Shown: positions 12,718 through 24,239 of the stretch, piece by piece | How positions within the stretch are numbered: position 1 is the stretch's first letter | How the letters are laid out: each line of letters opens with the position of its first letter | The notes under the pieces: generated by a model | What the model saw: only the letters and a program-made list of their open reading frames with translations | Database searches by the model: none | What the model was told of the DNA's origin: nothing | Program-made: the position numbers and the translations under genes | Source of the DNA: Brachycybe producta | Taxonomy: Eukaryota > Arthropoda > Diplopoda > Playtdesmida > Andrognathidae | NCBI GenBank assembly: GCA_036925085.1 | Contig: JAUPFP010000005.1 | Coordinates: 4,183,383 to 4,247,382 of the forward strand | Direction: 5' to 3' | Length of the DNA stretch: 64,000 nt

Positions 12718-13391
12718 TGTAACACCCAGTAACTCGTGATTCCTGCCAAAACCATAGCCTGGGGGGTGAACAACTCATAGCTGTCCCACCCTCCGTCTCT
12801 GACTCATGCTTAAGTGGCGGATTGATACTCTTAGGACCGTGGTCGCTTGGACCTGGTTACACCTCGTAGGTGTACACAGGTCCAAGGTATAAAAAGACCA
12901 TGTTCCTCTTTGTTCATCGTCCTTACTTGCTCAACTTTTGTATTACGTTCGATTTCTATATCCGTACCACATCATGGGCCCGAGGACGCACCTTTAATCA
13001 AACATTCATTCTTGTAATCTGAGTTTCTGTACAAGAATGAATAAAGTGTTTATAATGAGAAACTGCGTTGTCTACTTGTTTGGAAACTAATCCTTCTCTG
13101 GACAGGCCGGAGACACCACAAGGCAAGGAGGCATCGAGATCCTGAAGGAGCAACATCATCTTCCAGAACAAAGGAAGATGAACATCAATGGCGACCAGAA
13201 GCGATGGGGACCATCCTTCTATACAGATTACACCCCTACGCAGGAGGATGATCACAATCGATCACCATCCGACCACTTCTATAGCTCGAATCTCCTCCGT
13301 GCGGGCACCGCACGATCAGGAGAAGAAACGAGCAACGGAAAACATCATAATAAGTTGGTAAAAATTATAAGGTCGTCATCAAAAGCTCACA
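12718..13391 (+). mobile_element. Solo LTR, family A, copy 2
   Basis: It is collinear with the copy at 9132 from TGTAACACCCAGTAACTC to AAAGCTCACA, with TATAAAAAGACC and AATAAAG conserved. There is no polypurine tract before it and no matching 4-bp flanks, so it is an old or rearranged solo LTR. Confidence 0.65.
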
Positions 13392-14533
13392 ATTACGTCG
13401 ACCTTAGATGAAGCATGTGACGTCAGATAATAGTGAAGGTGTACTCGCTGGACCCCCCGCCTAGTTCTAAAGCCAAATTTCTTGTTTGAGTATTTAATTA
13501 ATATTTTAAAAGTAGTAAAGTGTAGTAAATAGTAAAGTGTCTTTGAGCTACTGTTATACGTAATATTGAAAATGCTCTTATTTCCACTCGTGTTCTGCAC
13601 TTGCACAGGTGCAAAAGCTGAGTCTTTTTTGTCATATGCAATCGTCAAATGCATTACCGAGTATAGAATGATGAAGGTTATAAGGGTTACAAAGTACGTA
13701 TTGGTCGCTGTGAGAACACTGATGAATCGATGATACAGTTTATTTAAATTAGCGACGTGTTCAGTATATTAGGATTATATACCAGGAAAATAAAAATTCA
13801 TTTTTATTATGATCTAATAACAAGAAGACTCATTACAGAAAGAAAATAAGACTGTCATGTGATGCACTGCTTTGAAATTAATTAAAGCCTAAAAAGAAAA
13901 AGTTATACACGTTTTAATTAAATTAAAAGAAATGAGAAATATATGCAGCTTTTTTTTACTAATTTGTAACCAATTATTAAACACAAAAAATTCTGCATTG
14001 AATTTCGTACTAACCTAACTCTGATTTGGACATGCAAAAAGAAAAAGAAATGCTGACGAAATGACGTGATGAGGTTCTTGATGTATCAAATTCAAATTTT
14101 GAAAATCCGTGCTGTTTGTTGTCGAAGGTTTTCTCTTCTAAGATACTCGTATGTTATAGATTACAAAGTTGAGGTCAGGTAAGCTTTCAAAGTTGTGTTA
14201 AATCAGGTGATTATACTGTATGATTATTTAATAAATGAAACTAGTTTGATAAGTTGTTTACTGAAAGCAAACAATCAATCATGTGCAACTCTACGGACAC
14301 TAGTTTCAAATAATGGTGTTTCATCAAATTGAATATATAATGACACTACAAACTTTTTAGTTGCAAGTCTCATTGCAAGTTCAATAGCATGGAAGGTTGA
14401 TGAAAAGTTGTCTCATAGGTGCTTTCATTTTTGAAGAACTTATGACATGGTTATATATTCATTTAATGTCACTAAGTGAACGCGTGTATGATTTAGATTT
14501 CGAGTTAACTGTAACTAGACACCACATACATCT

Positions 14534-15089
14534 TGTAACACCCTGTATTTCGTCCTATTGGCATTACCCTAGCCTTGGGGTCCCTCATACCCCAAGGGCC
14601 GTATTTCCACCCCTTCTATCATCCCTTTAGACCCCAATGCATCAAGTGACATCTTGGTTCGTGTATAGGCGGGTGGAAGCACATCAAGGCACGGTCCTTT
14701 GGGTATGGGTGCACCCTAGTAGGTGTACACAGGCCCAAGGTATAAAGGTCCGTGTCTCGATCAACTCGTGGTTCATTCTCTGATATCGAAACTATGAAGT
14801 AAACTACTCATGTGATGGTCCGGTGGCTATACAACACCACAATTGTAGCTCTTCTCTGTAATATTGCATTTCAATGATTGTGTGCAATAGAATAAGTACA
14901 TCAATCTGCATTTGTCTCGCCTGTTTTTAATATTCTTTCCAGCAAGTGTTCTACGGAATACCAAGGAGAACGACCCCGGCACCATTTGGACTCGGGTTTA
15001 CATCACACTCTCTAAGCGAAAGGCCGTATCCGCCTCATACTAAGAGAGCATAAACCTGAGCCCTGTAACAAGAGCTCTACATTGTTACA
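14534..15089 (+). mobile_element. Solo LTR, family B, with ATCT target duplication
   Basis: It starts TGTAACACCCTGTATTTC and ends CATTGTTACA. The terminal TGTAACA/TGTTACA are inverted, and ATCT flanks both sides (14530-14533, 15090-15093). It contains the promoter block AAGGTATAAAGGTCC. A shortened relative lies at 45773-46020. Confidence 0.8.
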
Positions 15090-15344
15090 ATCTTAACATT
15101 CTTATGTGCTAATTAATTTAAATTGATTTCAGTGTTCTGAAAGTTTGCTTTCTGTCCTCAATGCAATTAAATTGTATTAATAGGTTTGCAATGTGAAACT
15201 GAACTTAGAATTCACAGCGACAATGTTAGAACAACTTTGGGTCTTGTAAGAAATTCCTTTTTAATCAATAAACCACACTTAGAAATTAAAACTAATAATG
15301 TTTATTTTCTTTTGCATTATGCACATTCCAAAACAAACAATTAG

Positions 15345-18300
15345 GCTTTTATAATACGAGGAGAGGCCGAAGGAGAGGGTACTTTCATCTGTGGTGGTGC
15401 TTTGATTGGTCCAGACACAGTGTTGGCTATTATTAAAGAGGAAGCATTTACCATTAAGTAAGTTAACAATAAGAATATAAATGTTAGAGATGTAACTGTA
15501 CGTTTTCAACTTGTTGTCAAAGTTGTACGTAGTTATATTGTTTGTCTTTTCCTACAATATACATTTTTGACCTTTATTTTAAGATTTATTTATAACTTTG
15601 GTCAAGAATTTTACTATTTGGTAAGTATATACTGTAGTCGAGAGTTGACTCAAGCCTTGACTATTGTCTGATAAATTACCCTTGAAGATTGAGTTGACTG
15701 CTATTCCGGAGTGTTGCAGGTTTGCACCTGATTGTTGTCCAGTTTGATGATCGGGTGGAAAGCTGTACTGCTGATGAAACTTTAACTGCGAAATTAAATA
15801 AAGATGTCACAACTTTTAAAGTATGAACTGAACTTTCTTTGATTAACGAACAAAAATAAACTGTACATAAATATATTGTTTTGAAATCTATCCCAAATTG
15901 GGCGTAGATTCGGTATTTGAAATTAGAACCCAAATGTTAATAATACAACTCTTTATATACCCTGAGAATTCACCAAGAATTGGAAGTCGGATTCTCAGGG
16001 CACGTTTCTTTAATTGGCTGATTTGACTTAAACTTTTCACAATCAGGTGGGAACTGCAAAAAACGTAAACAGAATCAAGAGAAAAACTTTATTAACGAAC
16101 AAAGTGTGCTGCCTACATATTGTAGGTTGCTATAATACACAGCATACTAATCAGTCGAGAGACAATAATGGAATACGAAACGAGTGAATATGAGTGAAAG
16201 AAAAGAAAAAACGAAAAAGTTAACAATAATTGACAATTTAGGTATAGATATGGTTGTGTATAATGTGGATCGTTGAGGTCAGCACCTCCTCAGCGATGAT
16301 CTTGGGCTGAGAATCATCCAGGTTGAATTCGGTCCAAAATTCAAGTACAGGTTTACCCACGGTGCCTTTTTCCTCACGGATAGAATTGTCTTGATCAATG
16401 TTGTTAGTCTCGTAACGAACAGTAGGGTCGATGATGAAAGCCTTTTTGCCTTTAGGGTCGATGATGAAAGCCTTTTTGCCTTTAGGGTCGAATGCCGCGA
16501 TATCACTGAACCTTGAATTGCCTTCTGAGTCGATCGCATATACTTCCTTGAAACATTCAAGGCCTCTTCCACGTAGTAGATCGGTGATTTGATGCTTAAC
16601 AGAATGGTGGCGAGATGTTATTAACAGGTTGTTCATAGGACAGCTTCCGGTCACATGACTAATGGTTTCTTTCTCTCTGTTGCACTTGCGACAGAGGGCG
16701 GAAGATGTTTGAACGCCTGGAACACCGTTAAGAGTAGCATAGCCAGAATTGAGTTTGATAGCAGCTGTCCATTCCGAGGATGACATTCCGTTCTTGTTAC
16801 AGATGAAGTCGTTGCAGGCCGTGTTTGTTTGGAAGTGTACTACACCTCGGCCCTGATAGTCGTATTTACACCATGTCAGAAAAGGGATACAATGGGCAGA
16901 GGGGTGGTGATTGTCCTAAACCGCAGTCCAGTGATATTCATAAAGCACTATATATGGGCAGGGCTGACCACTCTAAGAAAATTAGGGAGATTTTTGCTAG
17001 GACAGATTCATATTATTGGTCTTTTTTTTCTAGAGTTATAAGACAATGGAACGCTCTTCCTGAGTCAGTGGTGAATGGGGATAATTTTGTTTTGTGGGAT
17101 TGACATTTATATATTCATTCTGTTTTTATATATGTACATGTATATGTTCTTGACAATGCTTAATGCTGCATATGGACTTTTATGTCCCTCTGCCATAGGC
17201 CTATTTGGCTGCTAGCAGAGTACTAATTGTAATTGTAATTGATTGAATCTGGGTCAATCGGTACACTTAAGGTGCAGTCACACTAGGATGGTTTACAAGC
17301 CGCTGGTTGCTGCTGTCTATTAGCAGTAACAGCAAGCAGCAGCTGCTTTGGGTTCACACTTGTCCAGTCAACGCTGGTATTAGCAGTGCAAGTCATCCAA
17401 TCACTGTCTTGCAAAAACACAATCTAAGAACAACCAACCAAAGCGGTGGAGTTTCAACTGCCCACTAGTGCCACTACTAGCGACAAAGGGTTCACATGAC
17501 CAGCTGGTAGCTGCTAAAGTTGGACATGTTCAACTTCACCAGCCGCTGTTAAAATCACTAGCGTGCTGGAAAAAGCAGCTGTTGGTAGCAGTTCACACTG
17601 TGCTGCTAGAGGGCTACAACCAGCCAGCAACAACCAGCAGCTGGGAAGCCAGCCTAGTGTGACTGTGCCATTAGTACCGAGTGACCGAGAAGCTAAACTT
17701 GGTACAGAGTCCAACACAAATATCACGCATTAAAAATAAAAATGCTACAAGGGCCAGAACGTCTCAATATTACATTCAAGATGTTGTCGTCTGGATCTAT
17801 TGGTTGTTCTCCTAAACTGACATATGCCTTTTAAAGTTGGTACTGATATGACTATAATGCTTGTTTGGTTTCAATTTATACTTTTTCAGAGACCCTAAAA
17901 AACGAGCTAATAACCTTTTCGTTGTGCTTGGCACAAGCAATCTAAATGAAATAAATGCAAACGCCGTCACCATCCGGATTAAATCTATCTCTACCAAGGA
18001 AAAACAAATTTTATTCAACGGTGCCTATGGGATTGGATTCTCCATAGTCAAACTAGCGAATAGAGTTGACTTTGCAAAACCTAGTTATATGATCCATTTT
18101 ATTTATTTTTTTTTTTTGAAAAAATTCGTAAAATAGTCAACATGCTATTTTCCATAGATGGTTTATTTGTTTCTAATAAAGTAATCGGAATTATTTAATA
18201 ATAGAAGGAATTCAAATTTGGTTATGCAAAAATATCAGTGGATCGATAATATATTTGAGTACATATTGCACTTTGCAATTTTGTCTATAGTTTTTCTGAC

Positions 18301-20298
18301 TCTCTAGGTGTGTTTCTGACCCTCTAGGCGCGCTTCTGACCCTCTAGGCGCGCTTCTGACCCTCTAGGCGCGCTTCTGACCCTCTAGGCGCGCTTCTGAC
18401 CCTCTAGGCGCGCTTATGACCCTCAGGCGCGCTTATGACCCTCAGGCGCGCTTATGACCCTCAGGCGCGCTTATGACCCTCAGGCGCGCTTATGACCCTC
18501 AGGTGCGCTTATGACCCTCAGGTGCGCTTATGACCCTCAGGTGCGCTTCTGACCCTCAGGCGCGCTTCTGACCCTCAGGCGCGCTTCTGACCCTCAGGCG
18601 CGCTTCTGACCCTCAGGCGCGCTTCTGACCCTCAGGCGCGCTTCTGACCCTCAGGCGCGCTTCTGACCCTCAGGCGCGCCTCGTACCCTCAGGCGCGCCT
18701 CGTACCCTCAGGCGCGCCTCGTACCCTCAGGCGCGCCTCGTACCCTCAGGCGCGCCTCGTACTCTCAGGCGCGCCTCGGACCCGCTAGGCGCGCCTCGGA
18801 CCCGCTAGGCGCGCCTCGGACCCGCTAGGCGTGCTTCTGAGCTTCTAGAGGCTCGCTCAGAAACACTTCTTGTATATTGTTAGGGTATCAATAACATTCT
18901 TCACTTGCTAAATCTTGCACTTTGAAATGATCTGGTGACATGATGATGTCAGCTATTGACTACCAGACCAATTTTTTCTTCATTTTGGACATTTTTAACT
19001 AATTTTTGAGCCAAAAATCAAAACTATATATTTTGGACTAAATTTAAAACAATTTTCTTCAAGTTTGAATCAGTCTGGTTGCATTTTAGTGACGTTTTCT
19101 GTTTGCCAGACCGATTTTATCTAAGTTGGGATATATATATTTCTATTTTTTGCCAAGAAGCAAAACTATACGTGTATATTTTGAATTAAATTGAATGCAT
19201 AGGCCATAGGGCACCTCGGGCAAATGCCAGAAGTCCGGTATTCAATAGGGCCGGTTTTTTTTTTTTCAAAAAATATTGCCAATGCAGTATTAAATTAGAA
19301 AAAAAACTATGGGTTGTTATTTTTCTTGTTTCGCGCATATACTAATGTAGAGATGACCAGCTAGAAAATTTTCTGATTTTGCTTACTAATGCGTGGGCCG
19401 GGTATATCTTCAAAATGCCAGGGCCAAATTATTTTCCCAGCACGCCTCTGGCTGAAGTTGGAGAAAGTTTGCTGAAGTTTATCAAAGTTTAATAAATTTT
19501 AAAAAAGTTTGCTGATATTGAAGAAAGTTGGCTGAAGTTGAAGAAAGTTTGCTCAACTTGAAGAACAAAGTTTGTTCAAATTACTCATGAGACGATTATT
19601 TATTTTGGGCCAATTCTAGTATCTAAAACACTTCTAACTAGCACAGTTCTATTTCATTTTACTTTCATTTGCATGTTTTATGATATCTGCTTAGAAGATA
19701 TACGATATAAATTAAGTAAATTTATTTAATTAATTTCATTTTAGACTTTAGAATGATCCATGAAGTGAAGCAACATAAAGTAGCGATTCCTCTAGCAGCT
19801 AGCCGTGAAGACAAAGTATTCGTTGCTGTGACGAATAATGAAGACAGGCATGTAAGTAATTGATTGCAAAAACAATTTTTAAATCGAAAGCCTTGTTTCC
19901 ACTGGGGTGAAAGTTTGAACTTTTTTAAAATTTCAACTGGTGAAAAATTGAACGCACGTGGTCTCACTTATTCACTAACTTAGGGGAGACAAGGCATAAC
20001 AGTACATTTAATTTCGTCTATAAATTAATTTGTTTTAAAATTGTAAAAGCATCGTACAGGTGGACCCCTCGTTTATCAGTGTGTCGAAGGACGTCTGCCT
20101 GTGCTCATTGGTCTAGAAACGAGTGACTTCTCTGGTGCCATATCTGAAAATCTGATCGCCTTTGTAAATGTCAACTTGAAAAGTAGCTTGAAATGGATTG
20201 TGAAACACGGAGGCGACAAACAAATCTGCACGTGCGACTGTGTTATAAATTCACCAGAAGACCCAGACCCAGACCAGTATTCGGCAAGAAGAGTTTGA
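15345..20298 (+). CDS. Serine-protease homologue (trypsin-fold, catalytically dead), 5' end not found
   Basis: Four exons join in phase: 15345-15457, 17890-18083, 19745-19851, 20050-20298 (220 aa plus stop). Seen: FICGGALIGPDTVLA in exon 1, which matches the start of a chymotrypsin-fold domain; NLFVVLG and SIVKLANRVDF in exon 2; and GGPLVYQ followed by a WI-type ending in exon 4. In each catalytic position another residue stands: the His of TAAHC is Lys (VLAIIKE), the Asp of DIA is Gly (GFSIVKL), and the Ser of GDSGGPL is Thr (RTGGPL). The stretch of roughly 50 residues usually lying between the GWG region and GDSGG is almost absent, with only a 198-bp intron available. The protein should therefore be a non-enzymatic homologue, as in the arthropod SPH class, or a decaying gene. 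N-terminal exons, including any clip domain, were not found. The exon 2 donor (A|GTTATA) is weak. Confidence 0.65.
16238..16830 (-). pseudogene. LINE fragment with zinc knuckle and restriction-like endonuclease domain
   Basis: The minus-strand frame reads a CCHC knuckle (CRKCNREKETISHVTGSC: Cys-x2-Cys-x7-His-x4-Cys). It then runs through FSDIAAFDPKGKKAF to IIDPTVRYE and ends EFNLDD...IIHNHIYT. This order is the C-terminal part of R2/NeSL-type LINE proteins, where the endonuclease nicks the target for target-primed reverse transcription. The ten-residue block DPKGKKAFII is directly repeated, next to the expected catalytic D. The reverse transcriptase is missing. Two further fragments of the C-terminal part are at 28620 and 43260. 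Confidence 0.7.
16870..17240 (+). pseudogene. 3' end of a CR1/Jockey-type LINE
   Basis: The frame reads HKALYMGRADHSKKIREIF, then FFSRVIRQWNALPESVV and a stop at 17101-17103. This is the usual C-terminal tail of non-LTR reverse transcriptases, where a W-N-x-L-P motif follows the thumb. A ~110-bp 3'UTR ends in TTGTAATTGTAATTG, a typical LINE tail. Inverted relatives are at 33650 and 63430. Confidence 0.65.
17271..17669. mobile_element. MITE with ~20-bp terminal inverted repeats (protease-homologue intron)
   Basis: The ends GGTGCAGTCACACTAGG and CCTAGTGTGACTGTGCC are near-perfect inverses. Further inverted GCTGCTG/CAGCAGC-type blocks lie inside. There is no coding capacity, and the class is uncertain because the target duplication is unclear. 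Confidence 0.6.
18291..18842. repeat. GC-rich 19-20 bp minisatellite, about 28 units
   Basis: Tandem units of the form TTCTGACCCTC(T)AGGCGCGC. Variants come in contiguous blocks: CTCTAGG units, then TATGACCCTCAGG, then TCTGACCCTCAGG, then CGTACCCTCAGG, then CGGACCCGCTAGG. The array lies in the AT-rich intron between protease-homologue exons at 17890 and 19745. Confidence 0.95.
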
Positions 20299-20333
20299 CG
20301 GCATTTCTAAATTACAACATGTTGGGTAATAAG

Positions 20334-21097
20334 CAGTGGCGTAGCCAGCGGGGGGGGGGGGGGGGGGGTGCATGGGTCCGGACCCCCCCTCCCAAAATTT
20401 TATCTACATGCCAAAAAGTGCTGTGTTTACATTTGATAATTTTTTCTCTAATTATTTTTTTTCTTTCTCTTAACCTATACCTTCAGCACTCATTTTATGT
20501 CCCACCACCATGATACATCTATCATGGTGGGGGGACAAAATGAGTTCTGAAGGTACTCAACTAAGCAAATTTTAAGCTAGACTATGGCGTGCAGCGCTGT
20601 GCCACTCCGAACTGCCATGTCAAACATTCCATCCGAGAAACATGCTGGCACAACTCTGCCACTTAATGAAGACAACTTAAACGCTTACACTTCACAATAC
20701 AAATGAACACGTGCGATTGTTTACAACAAGGCACACTGGCAAACGAAGACACCTGAGTGGTGTCTGAATATCACTTGAGCACGCTTTTCTTCTGGTTCCT
20801 TCTGTCTACCCCCACACACAGGCGCATCACTGTGTGCTGTTTTTTTGCTACGGCAAAAGGAAAAAATACTTCTTGGCTCTTCTCAGACTTCTAGCATGGA
20901 AGTTCTGCAAGCCAGTTTTGCATGTCGCAGCATGCTGCCTCGTAGCAGACGTTGCACCATTTGATTTCATATGATGTGTACAATGGAAAGTTCTTCTTGG
21001 CGGTGCAGCACAGCACTGTGCGTCAGTGGGCAACTAGCTTTATTTTGAAGAAAAAATTTCGGACCCCCCCATAACAAAAATCCTGGCTACGCCACTG
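20334..21097. mobile_element. Non-autonomous hAT element with perfect 8-bp target duplication
   Basis: The ends CAGTGGCGTAGCCAG and CTGGCTACGCCACTG are exact inverses, and GTAATAAG flanks both sides (20326-20333, 21098-21105). Inside, 20485-20560 forms a hairpin (CACCACCATGAT / ATCATGGTGG). It lies 36 bp after the stop of the protease homologue and so probably in its 3'UTR or just downstream. No transposase frame is visible. Confidence 0.85.
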
Positions 21098-21282
21098 GTA
21101 ATAAGTCTACAATCTTAAATTCAACATAGCTGGTTCTTATTTCGACAAAGACTAAACTAGAAAATAATTACTAACTCAGAAATTAGTTTCAAATACATCC
21201 AGACTTGGTCATTCAATTATAAGCTTCGTGTTATGTCTTGGCTAATGGTCTGATTAAAATACGAGTTTTTGTATTTTTTTAG

Positions 21283-22181
21283 TTAAGAGCCTAGATCCAC
21301 GTCCATCTTGTTGTTTGAGCAGACGACAACGAGACAAATGAGTGTTCTTATATGGTGTTACTAAAACTGCAAGAAATAGCCTCACAATCGCTCAATTAAA
21401 ATACAGTAAAGCGCAAAATGCAATAAAAAGTATTGTTCTTCACGTGCTCGATTTATATAATTTTTAAAAAGGTCCTTCTATTTTTAAACAAGGTTCAAAG
21501 TCGTTCGTTTTTTTAACCCCATGTTAAATCCCATTGGATCAAAAACCGTCCCACAAACATTTGAAAAACTCTCGTTAAAAACGATTTAGAACAATAACAA
21601 AATAATTAGCACATACATTCATGTATTGGCTTCACGATGTTTCCTTTTTATAAATTTTGAAAGGGTCCTTCTATTTTTTAATAACGTTTAAAATCGTACG
21701 TTTTTTAACTCCATGTTAAGTCCCATAGGACTAAAACGCCGTCCAACAAAAGTTAAGAGAAATCTCATTAAAAATGATTTAGAGCAATCAGAAAAATTAG
21801 CACGTACTTACACGTGTTTATTGCCTTCAGGATTATTCCTTTTTCTAAATTTTAAAAGGGCTTTCTATTTTTAAATAACATTTAAAATCTTACGTTTTTT
21901 TAGCTCCATGTTAAGTCCCATAGGAGCAAAAAAACCGTCACCCAAACATTTGAAGAACTCCCATTAAAACGACTTAGAACAATCACACAAAAATTAGCAC
22001 GTACATTAATCTATTGGCTTCACCATGTTTTCTTTTTATAAGATAAGCACGCGAAATTATTTTTCTATTAATTATTATGTGACTTCGAACCGGGAAAAAA
22101 AAACGTTAAAATACCGTTTTTCAATCAACAACGATCGCAGCGCCTACATTCGGAAAAATTTTGAAATAAACGATGTATCTA
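21283..22181. mobile_element. Second copy of the TTAA element with ~190-bp internal units
   Basis: It starts TTAAGAGCCTAGATCC like the copy at 518 and is collinear with it through all three internal units. Its right end stops at ATCTA without the final GGCTC and TTAA, so the right terminus is lost. Confidence 0.7.
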
Positions 22182-22225
22182 AAAACTAGTTTTTTGTTTT
22201 GTTTATATTTTTGCGTTGCTCCGTA

Positions 22226-22757
22226 AGGCCTTGTTTCCACTGTGTTGAAAATTTCAACTAGTGAAAAATAGAAGACACGTGGTTCCCGTCCATTCACTAT
22301 CATAGGCGGGCGACACGTTTTTTAGGTATATAGGATCATGCAAGAAAAGGGGCAAAAAAGTATGTCTGTGTGTGTGTCCGGAACCCCGATTTAGTGGGTC
22401 GATAAAGACATGCAGTATTTTTTTTGATTCCGGTGGTCAATATGATGCTCCTGACAAAAAATTAGAAAATTTTACCCAGGGGTTATTTTTTTGATTTTTT
22501 TAGAAACTAATTTTGAGTTTTTGGTCATAATTTTTTGTGGGTCGAACAACTCGAAAACGGGGCCACCTACAACAAAATGTCATCAGACCTAAAATGATGT
22601 ACACATTCTGACGATAAAACTGGAAAATTGATATATGAAAGCATGTATTAAAGCAATGGAGGTCTATAGGGTTCCTTGAATCCCTTGTTTTATATTTTTC
22701 ACTAGCTGAAATCTTCAAAAAGTTCAAATTATCGCCCCAGTGGAAACAAGGCATAAG
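22226..22757. mobile_element. MITE with inverted ends GGCCTTGTTTCCACT / AGTGGAAACAAGGC
   Basis: Outer inverted blocks are followed by a second one (CTAGTGAAAAAT / ATTTTTCACTAG). A partial copy with both blocks lies at 19889-19965, just after protease-homologue exon 3. No coding sequence is seen. Confidence 0.6.
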
Positions 22758-23147
22758 GGAAGAATCACACAAGCATAGTAAACACGCACTGAATTTCTCT
22801 TTGTAAGAAATTTAAGAGAAGCACCATAGAACTTTCATTGCAAAAGTCCATAGATATATCCTAAACTAACCTAACCTTTATTTCTATTTCTAATTTGTGC
22901 TTGTTTTTCCTAATCTTGACGAATTCTGATCTATCGTGATCAATATTATTTTTACTACCGCATTATCTACTGTGTAAATAAAGAAATAAATGCGCACGTG
23001 ACCATTTTGTGCGCAACACTTCATACGTGAAGTGAAATAACTACGTGTATATGACACATCCACTTGGTGTACTTGTCCATTATACAAAATGTATGTCCGT
23101 TTCGCAAATTGGATAAACGCGAAGTGGATATACATTTTGTAACACGC

Positions 23148-24060
23148 TGTATATTGTGATCCCCTCCCCCCCCCCTCCCAGAATGCTAGCCTGGGGGTGT
23201 TCAACTTCTTCTCGTCCCTCACTCCCAGTGCGTACTAACCTATGAGAGCAGAGAGATACCTCACGAAGCATGATCACTTTGGCCTGTTAACACCTCATGG
23301 GTGTGCACAGGCCCAAGCCTATAAAAGCACCACAATTTCCTTTGTTTGTGGTCTATGTCTTCTCTTTTGTTCACGCTTGTTACGTTACCAGGGGCGGATT
23401 TACCAATAGGCAGAGTAGGCAGCTGCCTAGGGCGGCAAATTTTTGGGGGCGGCAAATTGTAAAATTTTTTTTTGGAAATTCGTTTTGGATACAAAAAAAA
23501 GTATTGTAAAACAATAAACTGCCTAATATAACTTGGTTGGCAAGAGTAATTGATGTAACAAGAGCCAGAATGACCACTTCTGACAAAACAGTTGACATTA
23601 CCATTGTTAAAAGCATACAAAAGTAACTTTATTACTTTAAGAAAAAAGTTGCTGCCTAGGGGCGGCAAAATGGTAAATCCGCCACTGGTTACGTTGATCT
23701 GTCAGAAATATGGGCCCGTGGACACTTTATTTTTAATTGAAACGTTCATCCGTGTAATTGTTTGTGTTTCTGGTGCAATCACGAATAAAGTGTATGACAA
23801 GAAACTTCGTAGTCTCACCATATTTTATTCTTGGCAATCATCAGAGGCACCATAAGGCAAGAGGGCAAAGAGCCCCATTTATGACGTGGCGATTCTCCAG
23901 TTGATGGCGGTAACTGCCTCTCATCAGGGAGTCATCGAGCATCCGCCGCCATCCACTGTCTTCTGTCGCTCCATCTTTCTACTCGTATGGCTGCCATGCG
24001 AGCAAGAAAGACACGAAGGCTACAAGTGGCGGAAATGACGGGAATTGCCGCAGCATTGTC
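23148..24060 (+). mobile_element. Diverged LTR, family A-like, interrupted by a hAT element
   Basis: It starts TGTAACACGCTG and has a shared block around GGGTGTGCACAGGCCCAAG, then TATAAAAGCACC and, after the insertion at 23389-23687, ATGGGCCCGTGGAC and AATAAAG. The right end is not clear. It sits inside an older inverted repeat whose arms are at about 23050-23095 and 24180-24215. Confidence 0.5.
23389..23687. mobile_element. hAT-like MITE inside an LTR
   Basis: The ends are CAGGGGCGGATTTACC and GGTAAATCCGCCACTG, followed inward by a second inverted block (GGCAGCTGCCTAG / GCTGCCTAGG). Flanking TACGTT is present on both sides, a 6-8 bp target duplication. No transposase is seen. Confidence 0.7.
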
Positions 24061-24239
24061 GTGTTATGTGAGTACGAAATCAAACCCCCAACCCATTACA
24101 AGATTACAAGATATATATATATGTATATATGTATATATACGCGCGTATATATATTCAGGATTTTGTCGGTTTCTCACAATTTTGTGTAATGGACAAGTAC
24201 ACCAAATGGATGCGATGTATACATTTACACAGCGGTAGG

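Noticed and set aside
15720-15824. Exon-like 35-codon frame with good acceptor and donor in the protease-homologue intron
   Set aside because: Its phases fit neither the exon before nor the exon after, while those two exons join in phase directly.
18291-18842. CRISPR-like array
   Set aside because: Units are directly abutting with no unique spacers, and the genome is eukaryotic; it is a minisatellite.
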